Shown here in pieces: positions 1-6,694 of a stretch of DNA of 64,000 nucleotides. Positions within the stretch are counted from its first letter, which is position 1, and every line of letters begins with the position of its first letter. A model generated the notes under the pieces. That model was not told the origin of the DNA. It was given only the letters and a program-made list of their open reading frames with translations, and did not search any database. The stretch spans positions 1-64,000 of the forward strand of contig CAUJIP010000053.1 of the NCBI GenBank assembly GCA_963205235.1. The letters run 5' to 3'. A program made the translations under genes and the position numbers. This stretch comes from Pseudomonadota bacterium. GTDB lineage: Bacteria > Pseudomonadota > Alphaproteobacteria > Rhodobacterales > Rhodobacteraceae.

Positions 1-1
1 G

Positions 2-1486
2 GACTTCCCCGGCGCGCGGGTGATCCGGCTGGAGCAGAACTATCGCTCGACCGGCCATATTCTCGGCGCGGCCTCCGGGATCATCGCGAAGAACAACGGG
101 CGGTTGGGGAAGACGCTTTGGACTGCGGGAGCCTTGGGCGAGAAGGTCCGCCTCATCGGCCATTGGGACGGCGAGGAAGAGGCCCGCTGGATCGGCGAAG
201 AGATCGAAGGGGTGCAGCGCGGCACCCGTGGGATGGACCCGGTTGACCTGAACCATCAGGCGATCCTTGTCCGTGCCAGCCACCAGATGCGCGCCTTCGA
301 AGACCGCTTTCTGACCATCGGTCTGTCCTATCGGGTGATCGGCGGGCCAAGGTTCTATGAACGTCAGGAAATCCGCGATGCGATGGCCTATTTCCGGCTG
401 GCGGTCTCCCCCGATGACGATCTGGCCTTTGAACGGGTGGTGAACCTGCCCAAACGCGGCCTGGGCGACACGGCGCAGTCGAAGATCAACCAGCTTGCCC
501 GCGCGGCGCAGGTGCCGCTGCTGGACGGCGCTCGGGAAGCTTTGGCAAGGGGTGTCATCGGCGGCAAGGGGGCAAGCCAACTGCGTGCCTTTGTCGATGG
601 GGTGGACCGCTGGCACATGGCCACGCATCACCCGGAATACGACCATATCCGTCTGGCCGAGACGATCCTTGACGAGTCCGGCTATACCGAGATGTGGCAG
701 AACGACAAGACGCCCGAGGCTCCGGGTCGCTTGGACAACCTCAAGGAACTGGTGAAGGCGCTGGAGCAGTTCGACAACCTGCAAGGGTTCCTGGAACACG
801 TCTCTCTCATCATGGACAACGAGACCGAGGGGGCGGAGGAAAAGGTCACCATCATGACCCTTCATGCCGCCAAGGGGCTGGAATTCCCGGTCGTCTTCCT
901 GCCGGGCTGGGAGGATGGGCTGTTCCCGTCCCAGCGTAGCATGGATGAGACGGGGGTGAAGGGGCTGGAGGAGGAACGCCGCCTTGCCTATGTCGGCATC
1001 ACCCGGGCCGAGGAGGTCTGCACGATCAGCTTCGCCAGCAATCGCCGGGTCTACGGGCAGTGGCAGTCGCAGCTTCCTTCCCGTTTCATCGACGAGCTTC
1101 CGGCGGACCATGTCGAGGTCCTGACTGCCCCCGGCCTGTATGGCGGCGGCTATGGGGCGGCGGCGAGTGTCGGGTTCGGGTCGGGGCTGGAAGAGAGGGT
1201 TTCCAAGGCCGACGTCTACAATTCCCCGGGCTGGAAGCGGATGCAGGAAAACGCCACCACCCGCCAGATCCGGCAGCCGCAAGAGGCGCGGCATGTGGTG
1301 ATCGATATGGAGGCTACCTCTCCCTATGTGCTGGGCGACCGGGTCTTCCACCAGAAGTTCGGCTATGGTGAGATCATGGGGATCGAGGGCGACAAGCTGG
1401 ACATCGAGTTCGATCACGCGGGGTCGAAAAAGGTGGTCGCGCGCTGGGTGATCCCGGCGGATCAGGCGGATGAAGTGCCGTTCTGA
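2..1486 (+). CDS. uvrD: UvrD/PcrA-type ATP-dependent DNA helicase, 3' part (5' end outside window)
   Basis: This is the C-terminal part of a superfamily 1A DNA helicase that unwinds DNA with 3'-5' polarity in repair and replication restart. The reading frame is open from base 2, so the start and the Walker A domain lie upstream of the window. Visible SF1 motifs are the LEQNYRST segment near the beginning (motif IV), VTIMTLHAAKGLEFPVVFLP (motif V) and RRLAYVGITRAEE (motif VI, with the arginine finger). The last 60 residues (VLGDRVFHQKFGYGEI onwards) match the small C-terminal Tudor-like domain of PcrA/UvrD, which contacts RNA polymerase. It ends TGA at 1486, followed at once by a palindromic intergenic element. 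Rep is the main alternative, but the C-terminal domain favours UvrD/PcrA. Confidence 0.93.
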   Translation, partial: DFPGARVIRLEQNYRSTGHILGAASGIIAKNNGRLGKTLWTAGALGEKVRLIGHWDGEEEARWIGEEIEGVQRGTRGMDPVDLNHQAILVRASHQMRAFEDRFLTIGLSYRVIGGPRFYERQEIRDAMAYFRLAVSPDDDLAFERVVNLPKRGLGDTAQSKINQLARAAQVPLLDGAREALARGVIGGKGASQLRAFVDGVDRWHMATHHPEYDHIRLAETILDESGYTEMWQNDKTPEAPGRLDNLKELVKALEQFDNLQGFLEHVSLIMDNETEGAEEKVTIMTLHAAKGLEFPVVFLPGWEDGLFPSQRSMDETGVKGLEEERRLAYVGITRAEEVCTISFASNRRVYGQWQSQLPSRFIDELPADHVEVLTAPGLYGGGYGAAASVGFGSGLEERVSKADVYNSPGWKRMQENATTRQIRQPQEARHVVIDMEATSPYVLGDRVFHQKFGYGEIMGIEGDKLDIEFDHAGSKKVVARWVIPADQADEVPF

Positions 1487-1494
1487 GCGGAAAG

Positions 1495-1575
1495 TGTCCA
1501 CGGTGGACAGATTTTGATAGTCCATTGATTGCAATGGCTTACGTGTGGGCGTTTACCGCGGGTTAACATCTTGGA
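1495..1575. repeat. Dispersed gene-end palindrome element, copy 1
   Basis: A perfect 15-bp palindrome TGTCCACGGTGGACA at 1495-1509 starts 8 bases after the uvrD stop. It is followed by a T-rich stretch, then GTTTACC at 1551 and GTTAAC at 1562. The same layout follows phoB (21316) and gph (30105). The start-to-start distance from palindrome to GTTTACC is 56 bases in copies 1 and 3. It may work as a weak terminator or a protein-binding site; the function is not known. Confidence 0.7.
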
Positions 1576-1613
1576 AGGCCCGGTCGGACAAGGCCGCCGA
1601 CTTTGGGCGCAAG

Positions 1614-1680
1614 CCGATTTCTTCGAAGAAATCGGACCGGAGCCTTCAAAGGCTCCGATGCGGAGTTTTCGAAAACTCCG
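1614..1680. repeat. Three consecutive hairpin palindromes between convergent genes
   Basis: Three inverted repeats lie head to tail: a perfect 22-bp palindrome at 1614-1635 centred on TTCGAA, a 7-bp stem with a TTCAAA loop at 1638-1657, and a perfect 20-bp palindrome at 1661-1680 also centred on TTCGAA. They sit between the ends of uvrD and the convergent transporter gene. This suits a bidirectional terminator or a dispersed extragenic palindrome; no T-tract follows directly. Confidence 0.75.
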
Positions 1681-1708
1681 TACGCGCGGAGGGCAGTGGC
1701 GTCCCGTC

Positions 1709-2848
1709 CTACCGCTTGAACCGTTCCAGCAGCGTAACGCCGATCCCGGCGGCAAGGCCCCAGAAGGCAGCGCCGATTCCGAAGGCCGCGATGCCCGAGG
1801 CGGTCACGACCAGCGTCACGGTCGCGGGAAAGCGCCGCTCGGGTGCCGCGAAGGCCCCGCCCAAAGCGCCCATCAGGGGGCCAAGCAGGGCAAGGCCCAC
1901 AAGGGCGGCCACGACCGGCGCGGGCAGGGCGGCGAGAAGGTCAAGCACGGTCGGGCTTAGAAGTCCCAGCACGACCCAGACCCCACCGTAGGCCAGCCCG
2001 ACGATCCAGCGGCGGTCCTTGTCGGGGTGGGTGTCGGGGCCAAGGCAGATAGCAGCGGTGATCGCGGCCATGCTGACGGTATGCGCGCCGAAAAACGCCG
2101 TGACGGTGGAAATCAGGCCGGTTGTCGTCAGGGCGCGGCTGACCGGGGGTTCATACCCGGCGGCGCGCAGGGTCGCAAAGCCGGGCAGGTTCTGCGAGGC
2201 CATGGTGACAAGGTAAAGCGGCAGGGCGAGGCCAAGAAGGACCGGAATGCTGACTTCAGGCATCACGGGAACCAGAACTGGTGCCGCAAGATGAAGGGTC
2301 GAAAAGTCGGCCCCGGTCAGGACGGCCAGCAGAATTCCGGCGGCAAAGGCGGCAAGTGTTGCCATGGCGGGGTTCCAAAGCCGGACCAGCAGAAAGACCG
2401 CCGCCATCGGCAGAACAAGCGCGGGCAGGGTCTGGGCGGCGGTGCCCCCCTTCAGGCAGAAGGGCAACAGAACCCCGGCCAGCATCGCGGCGGCAATCGC
2501 ATCGGGGATGCGGGCGACCAAAGACCCAAGCGGACGGACAAGGCCGGTCGCGGTGATCAGAAGGCCGGTCACGATGAAGGCCCCGACCCCTTGGGCAAAA
2601 CTGATGCCACTTGTCGCGGCAATCAGCGCGGCGCCGGGGGTGGACCAGGCCAGCACCACGGGAACGCGGGTGGTCCAGGACAGCAGCGCCGAGCCGAAGG
2701 CCTTGCCAAGGCTGATCGCCAACAACCAACTGGCTGTCTGTTCCGCGCTTGCCCCCAGTGCTGTGGCAGCGGCCAGCAGGATCGCGACCGAGGCGGCATA
2801 CCCGACAAGGGCGGCAACTGTTGCTGAAGTGATCACCGATACGCGCAT
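1709..2848 (-). CDS. benE: BenE-family benzoate/H+ symporter-like membrane transporter
   Basis: A 379-residue polytopic membrane protein of the BenE family, whose characterised members import benzoate with protons across the inner membrane. The sequence is almost wholly hydrophobic with about 12 predicted helices. It contains the family-like segments STPGAALIA and VRPLGSLVARIPDAIAAAML and a conserved SQNLPGFATLRAAGY region. The ATG at 2848 is chosen because GGAGAG lies about 6 bases upstream and family members begin near this residue; an in-frame ATG at 2959 would add a proline-rich tail running into the sRNA array. The gene lies directly downstream of the CcsR array on the same strand, so read-through from the stress promoter is possible. 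No benzoate catabolic genes are nearby, so the substrate is inferred from family only. Confidence 0.85.
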   Translation of the reverse strand: MRVSVITSATVAALVGYAASVAILLAAATALGASAEQTASWLLAISLGKAFGSALLSWTTRVPVVLAWSTPGAALIAATSGISFAQGVGAFIVTGLLITATGLVRPLGSLVARIPDAIAAAMLAGVLLPFCLKGGTAAQTLPALVLPMAAVFLLVRLWNPAMATLAAFAAGILLAVLTGADFSTLHLAAPVLVPVMPEVSIPVLLGLALPLYLVTMASQNLPGFATLRAAGYEPPVSRALTTTGLISTVTAFFGAHTVSMAAITAAICLGPDTHPDKDRRWIVGLAYGGVWVVLGLLSPTVLDLLAALPAPVVAALVGLALLGPLMGALGGAFAAPERRFPATVTLVVTASGIAAFGIGAAFWGLAAGIGVTLLERFKR

Positions 2849-2906
2849 GCCGCTCTCCGCCAGACTGGGCGGACTATTCCGGGCTGCGCTTGCGGCTGCA
2901 AGGGGA

Positions 2907-2982
2907 AAGGCGGCGACCTCTCTGGGAGGAGGAGGGAGAGGCCGCCGCTTGTGCGGCAATCCTCGGGAGGAGGGAGAGCGCC
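2907..2982 (-). ncRNA. ccsR4: CcsR-type small RNA, fourth copy from ccaF1
   Basis: Two copies of GGGAGGAGG on the plus strand (2924-2932 and 2965-2973) read CCTCCTCCC on the minus strand. The first sits in the loop of a clear hairpin spanning about 2909-2948 (CCTCTC paired with GAGAGG, extended by GGCGGC/GCCGCC). The hairpin around the second is weak, so this copy looks degenerate. Boundaries are estimated from the hairpins. It is the last member of the array downstream of the DUF1127 gene. Confidence 0.6.
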
Positions 2983-2989
2983 GGAAAGG

Positions 2990-3061
2990 GTGGGCGACAG
3001 GGCCAGGGAGGAGGTTGGCACTGTCGCCGGATCAGGCGACCGGGAGGAGGGTGGTCGCCCG
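2990..3061 (-). ncRNA. ccsR3: CcsR-type small RNA, third copy
   Basis: Two hairpins each expose CCTCCTCCC (minus strand) in the loop. One spans 2993-3028 with a perfect 8-bp stem (GGCGACAG/CTGTCGCC) and the motif at 3006-3014. The other spans 3035-3059 with a 7-bp stem (GGCGACC/GGTCGCC) and the motif at 3042-3050. This two-hairpin layout is the hallmark of the CcsR sRNAs of Rhodobacter sphaeroides, which are co-transcribed with a DUF1127 gene and processed from its 3' side. Ends are approximate. Confidence 0.72.
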
Positions 3062-3069
3062 AAGGCTTT

Positions 3070-3085
3070 GGGGTTCAGTGACCCC
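3070..3085 (-). terminator. GC hairpin separating CcsR copies 2 and 3
   Basis: The stem GGGGT/ACCCC at 3070-3085 has a 6-base loop and, on the minus strand, is followed by AAAGCC rather than a T-tract. It may be a partial terminator or a processing signal for the end of the second sRNA. Confidence 0.4.
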
Positions 3086-3091
3086 GAATAG

Positions 3092-3163
3092 GGGCGGCAG
3101 TGCCAGGGAGGAGGAGAGGCACCGCCGCAGGATCAGGTGACCAGGGAGGAGGGCGGTCACCCG
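3092..3163 (-). ncRNA. ccsR2: CcsR-type small RNA, second copy
   Basis: Hairpins at about 3095-3127 (motif at 3106-3114; stem GTGCC/GGCAC plus flanking pairs) and 3136-3161 (motif at 3144-3152; perfect 7-bp stem GGTGACC/GGTCACC) both present CCTCCTCCC in the loop on the minus strand. The stems differ in sequence from those of the other copies while the loops are identical, which points to selection on the loop. Ends are approximate. Confidence 0.72.
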
Positions 3164-3171
3164 AAGTTTGT

Positions 3172-3186
3172 GGGGCACAAGGCCCC
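3172..3186 (-). terminator. GC hairpin separating CcsR copies 1 and 2
   Basis: The stem GGGGC/GCCCC with a 5-base loop lies at the same relative place as the hairpin at 3070-3085. No T-tract follows. Probable processing or partial termination site between sRNA units. Confidence 0.4.
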
Positions 3187-3193
3187 TAATGGG

Positions 3194-3266
3194 GGCGACG
3201 ATGTCCGGGAGGAGGGTGAACATCGCCGCATATCGCCATGGTCCCTGGGAGGAGGGCGGGACCGTG
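3194..3266 (-). ncRNA. ccsR1: CcsR-type small RNA, first copy after ccaF1
   Basis: Hairpins at about 3196-3228 (motif at 3207-3215; stem CGATGT/ACATCG) and 3237-3266 (motif at 3247-3255; 9-bp stem with one G-T pair) carry CCTCCTCCC in their loops on the minus strand. The unit begins within about 10 bases of the ccaF1 stop, so it is probably released from the 3' UTR of that mRNA. In R. sphaeroides this family helps the response to oxidative stress and heat with Hfq. Confidence 0.75.
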
Positions 3267-3273
3267 CGAATTC

Positions 3274-3489
3274 TTATTTGCCGTAGGCCGACTCGCGGGC
3301 GAGTTCCGGGATCGAGAACCGGCTGATGCCAAGATCGTTCAGCTCGCGGTCGGTCAGGTTGTTCAGCTCGGCCACCGTGCGTTCATAGATCCGACGCTGG
3401 CGGATCGCGGTCAGGACGATGTCCTTGACGCTGGAAAACCGGTCGAAAAAGCCCCTGCGGGACATCGTGGTGCTGTTTACATAAGCCAT
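3274..3489 (-). CDS. ccaF1: DUF1127 small RNA-binding protein (CcaF1-like)
   Basis: A 71-residue basic protein, the same length as CcaF1 (RSP_6037) of R. sphaeroides, a DUF1127 protein reported to bind RNA and affect maturation of the CcsR sRNAs. The C-terminal half shows the DUF1127 pattern (YERTVAELNNLTDRELNDLG followed by ISRFSIPELARESAYGK). The start is set at the ATG at 3489 (MAYVNSTTMSRRG), with GAGAGG upstream; the ATG at 3510 would add seven residues. It lies immediately 5' of four CcsR-type sRNAs on the same strand, which strongly supports the assignment. In the characterised locus the unit is driven by RpoHI/RpoHII promoters. Confidence 0.9.
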   Translation of the reverse strand: MAYVNSTTMSRRGFFDRFSSVKDIVLTAIRQRRIYERTVAELNNLTDRELNDLGISRFSIPELARESAYGK

Positions 3490-3570
3490 GACACTCAAGC
3501 CTCTCATCATTCTTTGCAGCGTTTCGTCTTGCTGTTGGGGCTAACATGCGCCTCATGCTGCAGATGCACA

Positions 3571-3577
3571 ATATGGG
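3571..3577 (-). promoter_or_regulatory. Possible heat-shock sigma -10 element for ccaF1-ccsR
   Basis: CCCATAT on the minus strand, within a run of C, matches the CCCATNT core of RpoH -10 elements and lies about 80 bases upstream of the ccaF1 start. No convincing CTTG-type -35 was found at the right spacing, so this is tentative and rests mainly on knowledge of the R. sphaeroides locus. Confidence 0.25.
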
Positions 3578-3738
3578 GGTGCCGCAATGCCGCCATGCAG
3601 CATCCGCATGGCTGACGTCACGGAAATGTCATGCATTTTGAAGCATTTCGCGGAAATTTTGAGCAAATGGTCAACGGGTCTTGCCCTTCTGCGCAAAGAT
3701 CACGACCTTAGGGCAAAGCTTAGGCAGAGGGCGAACAG

Positions 3739-4806
3739 ATGGCGGTGGATCGTGACCAGGTGATGAAGGTATTGGCCGGGGTCGCGCATCCCGGTGGCGG
3801 GGATCTGGTCAGCCGCGATCTGATTCGAGCGCTGGTCGTCGAAGGCGGGGTGGTCCGCTTCGTGATCGAGGCGGCGACACCGGATGAGGCGCGGGCGCTG
3901 GGTGGCGCGCAAGGTGAGGCCGAGGCGCGGTTGAAGGCCTTGCCGGGGGTGACGTCGGTCCAGGTGGTGATGACGGCACATGCGGCCAAGGCCCCGCCGC
4001 CCAGCCTGAAGATCGGCGGGCACCCGACACCGCAGCAGGGCGGGCCGCAGCGGATATCGGGGATCGACCGGATCATCGCGGTGGCATCCGGCAAGGGGGG
4101 CGTCGGCAAGTCGACGGTGGCCTCGAACCTTGCGGTGGCGCTGGCGCGGCAGGGGCGGCGCGTGGGGCTTCTGGACGCCGATATCTATGGGCCAAGCCAG
4201 CCCAAGATGATGGGCGTGTCGAAGCGGCCCTCCAGCCCCGATGGCAAGACCATCGAACCCCTGGTCGCGCATGGCGTGACGATGATGTCGATCGGCCTGA
4301 TGCTGAAAGAGGATGAGGCGGTCGTCTGGCGGGGCCCGATGCTGATGGGGGCTTTGCAGCAACTGCTGGGGCAGGTGGCCTGGGGCAAGCTGGACGTGCT
4401 GATCATCGACCTGCCGCCGGGGACGGGGGATGTGCAACTGACGCTGTGCCAGCGGACGCAGCTGACCGGGGCGATTGTGGTTTCCACCCCGCAGGACGTG
4501 GCGCTGCTGGATGCGCGGAAGGCCTTGGACATGTTCCAGAAGCTGAAGACCCCGGTGCTGGGCCTCGTGGAGAACATGTCGACCTATGTCTGCCCGAACT
4601 GCGGGCACGAGGCGCATATCTTCGGCCATGGCGGTGTGGCGGCCGAGGCGGCAAAGCTCGACCTGCCGTTCCTGGGCGAACTCCCCCTGGCGCTGGATAC
4701 GCGCATCGCTGGCGACAGCGGCACGCCGATTGCGGCGGGCGACAGCCCCTTGGCCGAACCCTATCTGGCACTGGCAAAACGGCTGATCGCGGGCGGGATG
4801 GGCTGA
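3739..4806 (+). CDS. mrp: Mrp/ApbC-family iron-sulfur cluster carrier ATPase
   Basis: A cytosolic P-loop ATPase of 355 residues that carries and delivers [4Fe-4S] clusters to apo-proteins. Residues 1-85 are the N-terminal MIP18/DUF59-like domain (start [13 protein letters not shown]). This is followed by a variable linker and the deviant Walker [12 protein letters not shown] near residue 115. Further on are [12 protein letters not shown], the [12 protein letters not shown] Walker B region and the cluster-binding CPNCG pair near residue 285. It stands alone here, but complex I encoded further along is a major user of [4Fe-4S] clusters and of the related carrier Ind1/NUBPL. Confidence 0.93.
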   Translation: MAVDRDQVMKVLAGVAHPGGGDLVSRDLIRALVVEGGVVRFVIEAATPDEARALGGAQGEAEARLKALPGVTSVQVVMTAHAAKAPPPSLKIGGHPTPQQGGPQRISGIDRIIAVASGKGGVGKSTVASNLAVALARQGRRVGLLDADIYGPSQPKMMGVSKRPSSPDGKTIEPLVAHGVTMMSIGLMLKEDEAVVWRGPMLMGALQQLLGQVAWGKLDVLIIDLPPGTGDVQLTLCQRTQLTGAIVVSTPQDVALLDARKALDMFQKLKTPVLGLVENMSTYVCPNCGHEAHIFGHGGVAAEAAKLDLPFLGELPLALDTRIAGDSGTPIAAGDSPLAEPYLALAKRLIAGGMG

Positions 4807-4843
4807 TCTCTTGGCGCAACTTTCATGCTGCGCCTCACCTATC

Positions 4844-5257
4844 TTATGGATTGTCAGCTATAATTGCCACAGCGGCACGTTGGCAGGATTCTGCTACTTC
4901 CAGCACTAGCTCTGCCTTCGATGTGGAATTGATCTCCGTTGTCGAAGTCTTTCGTCCAATGAATTCTTCAACTATGGTTGGCATTCCAGCCGCGGTGTTG
5001 GATGCCATGATTTCATCTAGTGTCATTCCTTGACGCAAGAAGTCCATGGTCAGATCGGCCTGTTCCGACTGATACTGGCACTCTAGCTCTGCGAGAGAGC
5101 TTGCAAATTCTGGCCGATTCAGCTCCAAAACATCTTTCAGCGTTTCTTCAATGAGGTATTCGCGGAAGTCCTCTTGGAGTTTCTGGTCTGCAGACGCGGC
5201 GGTGCTCACAGAAAATACCGCAACGAAGATTGATAGAAATAGTGAACATTGTCTCAA
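4844..5257 (-). CDS. Small secreted protein of unknown function, AT-rich
   Basis: A 137-residue protein starting with a TTG codon (GAGGGG about 7 bases upstream) and a clear signal peptide (SLFLSIFVAVFSVSTAASA). The mature part is acidic and helical with two cysteines and no recognised domain. The gene and its flanks are visibly richer in A+T than the neighbours, and codon use differs (many TCT, ATT and GAA codons), which suggests acquisition from elsewhere. Not recognised; it may be a periplasmic accessory protein or an orphan gene. Confidence 0.6.
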   Translation of the reverse strand: MRQCSLFLSIFVAVFSVSTAASADQKLQEDFREYLIEETLKDVLELNRPEFASSLAELECQYQSEQADLTMDFLRQGMTLDEIMASNTAAGMPTIVEEFIGRKTSTTEINSTSKAELVLEVAESCQRAAVAIIADNP

Positions 5258-5417
5258 GATTGCACCCCTCGGAAAGTTTCAATTCCGAGTTGTGTACCAA
5301 TGGCTTGCATTGGCTTCAAGGCCCTGAAGTTGCTAATGAAGTACCCCTTGTTGTTCGCATACCAACTAGTCGGTGTTCTCCAGGTTGGTCGCGAAGTGTC
5401 GCAGAGGTGACCCCGAC

Positions 5418-5555
5418 ATGACCCATTCCGTTCGCACCTACCATTGGTTCTGGTTCCGCGGCGGTCGTGGTCTGGAAGCTGCGGCCCATTATTGCGCCCT
5501 GATCTCGGGCAGCCGGGTAGAGCGCAGCTTTGCTGCAAATGCCGGTATCAGCTGA
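5418..5555 (+). pseudogene. Truncated duplicate of the VOC/PhnB-like gene
   Basis: The first 35 codons (MTHSVRTYHWFWFRGGRG and on to EAAAHYCALISGS) closely resemble the start of the intact gene at 5635 (MTHSIRTVLWFNGRGIEAAA). Similarity stops after about 105 bases and the frame closes at TGA 5553-5555. This is a remnant of a tandem duplication or an older copy cut off when the AT-rich segment to its left arrived. Confidence 0.7.
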
Positions 5556-5634
5556 GTCCAGCCGCTTTACGCAAAATTGGGCAGGCAGGCGGGCCGAAAT
5601 CGGCTATCTTGACGGCCTGAGGTAGTAGAGCACC

Positions 5635-6087
5635 ATGACCCATTCCATCCGCACTGTCCTGTGGTTCAACGGTCGAGGGATTGAGGCGGCCGCCTTTTAT
5701 TGCAGCCTGATCCCCGGCAGCGGGGTGGCGCGCGCCATGGGCGGCGGCTCGTTCGACGTCGTCGACTTTACCCTTGGCGGGGTGCCCTATCAGATCCTGG
5801 ATGCCGGGCCGATGTTCCCGCAGTCGGAATGCGTGTCGATTGCGGTGCAGACCGATACGCAGGCGGAAAGCGACCGGCTTTGGGCGGCGCTGACGGCGGA
5901 TGGCGGGCAGGAAAGCATGTGCGGCTGGCTGAAGGACCGGTTCGGCGTGTCCTGGCAGGTCTATCCTAAGGCGCTGCTCGACTGGACCCTGAACCCTGAC
6001 AAGGCGATCTCGGAACGGGCGATGGCGGCGATGATGACAATGCGCCGGATCGACATCGCGGTGATCGAGGCCGCAGTCCGGGGCTGA
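5635..6087 (+). CDS. VOC-family protein, PhnB/3-demethylubiquinone methyltransferase-like fold
   Basis: A 150-residue protein of the glyoxalase/bleomycin-resistance (VOC) superfamily, subgroup named after a 3-demethylubiquinone-9 3-methyltransferase domain. Typical features are TVLWFNGRGIEAAAFYCSLIP at the N-terminus, the FTLGGVPYQILDAGP strand and GWLKDRFGVSWQVYPKAL near residue 105. Members are small cytosolic proteins of mostly unknown reaction. The start at 5635 matches the duplicated beginning at 5418. A truncated copy lies just upstream. Direct methyltransferase activity should not be assumed. Confidence 0.85.
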   Translation: MTHSIRTVLWFNGRGIEAAAFYCSLIPGSGVARAMGGGSFDVVDFTLGGVPYQILDAGPMFPQSECVSIAVQTDTQAESDRLWAALTADGGQESMCGWLKDRFGVSWQVYPKALLDWTLNPDKAISERAMAAMMTMRRIDIAVIEAAVRG

Positions 6088-6115
6088 CGGCGCGCGGGCG
6101 GTCGAATCAATCTAC

Positions 6116-6139
6116 TGGGAAATCACGGGAAACGGTGGG
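6116..6139 (+). promoter_or_regulatory. MraZ-box cluster 1 (three TGGG-type repeats, 10-bp period)
   Basis: TGGGAAATCA, CGGGAAACGG and TGGG follow each other at exact 10-bp steps. MraZ of E. coli is known to bind TGGG-type repeats with 5-bp spacers upstream of its own gene. This cluster lies 556 bases before the mraZ start, unusually far. Confidence 0.6.
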
Positions 6140-6237
6140 CTTCTGGTCCTTCGGCGCAAGATTCCGCGTGATTCGGGGGGTTTCAGCGGTCTTCTGGGTG
6201 CCGCAGCTTGCGGTAATGCCCGAATTGACCTGCCCAA

Positions 6238-6262
6238 TGGGAAATCACGGGAACGTCAGGGA
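6238..6262 (+). promoter_or_regulatory. MraZ-box cluster 2
   Basis: TGGGAAATCA, CGGGAACGTC and AGGGA at 10-bp steps. The first 16 bases are identical to cluster 1, so the two probably arose by duplication. It lies 433 bases upstream of mraZ. Confidence 0.6.
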
Positions 6263-6394
6263 CTGTGAGCGGCGCACTAGATATTGGGTCATCGATCCGC
6301 GTCTTAGCCTACAATTTGACAGGCGGTGCCGATTGAAGCCCCAATATCCTGTAATTCGACCCATGCCCCTACAAGATGCTGGTGCTGCGTCCCA

Positions 6395-6424
6395 AAATTT
6401 CCCTTGCTTTCCCATGATTTCCCA
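6395..6424 (-). promoter_or_regulatory. MraZ-box cluster 3, inverted, at the presumed upsM/mraZ promoter
   Basis: On the minus strand TGGGAAATCA, TGGGAAAGCA and AGGGAAATTT repeat with a 10-bp period. The cluster sits just upstream of the expected transcription start of the mraZ leader, where bound MraZ could block RNA polymerase. No strong -35/-10 pair could be fixed by eye in this stretch. Confidence 0.65.
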
Positions 6425-6429
6425 TGCAC

Positions 6430-6649
6430 CTTGAGATCACGACGATGCGATGGGCAATGAACGGCAGGGGCGGCTCAAGACCCCGAATAGGCGTAAGGCA
6501 GGCTTCATACAGGCAGCCCCTTTCATCGGCGAAACAGAGATCCGGCGCGCGAGCGAGCAGACATCTCCCCCAGGTGGCATGCGCAGCTGGACGCCCAGCG
6601 ATGGGACAACGGCGGATCGGGTAGTGGCAGCAACCCGGTCCGCCTTTTT
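6430..6649 (+). ncRNA. upsM: UpsM-like leader sRNA upstream of mraZ
   Basis: In R. sphaeroides the dcw cluster has a long 5' leader from which the abundant sRNA UpsM is made by termination before mraZ. Here the position is the same: a strong Rho-independent terminator ends at 6649, 45 bases before the mraZ start, and the presumed promoter region with MraZ boxes lies about 220 bases earlier. The 5' end is inferred, not seen. Transcripts passing the terminator would continue as dcw mRNA. Confidence 0.6.
6611..6649 (+). terminator. Rho-independent terminator in the mraZ leader
   Basis: An 11-bp stem (6611-6621 with 6634-6644, one G-T pair) closes a 12-base loop and is followed by TTTTT. It is one of the best intrinsic terminators in the window and lies inside the leader of an essential operon, so it must be partly read through. 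Confidence 0.9.
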
Positions 6650-6694
6650 CATTTCATCGCTTCGGGCTTGACGTGGAATTGAAAAGGCCAGGCG

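Noticed and set aside
2907-3266. Regularly spaced short repeats, considered as a CRISPR array
   Set aside because: The repeat is 9 bases, lies in hairpin loops, spacing is uneven (36-64 bases) and there are no cas genes. The CcsR sRNA explanation fits.
6135-6434. A 99-codon open frame in the mraZ upstream region
   Set aside because: It runs through two MraZ-box clusters and into the third, has no good ribosome-binding site and no recognisable protein features.
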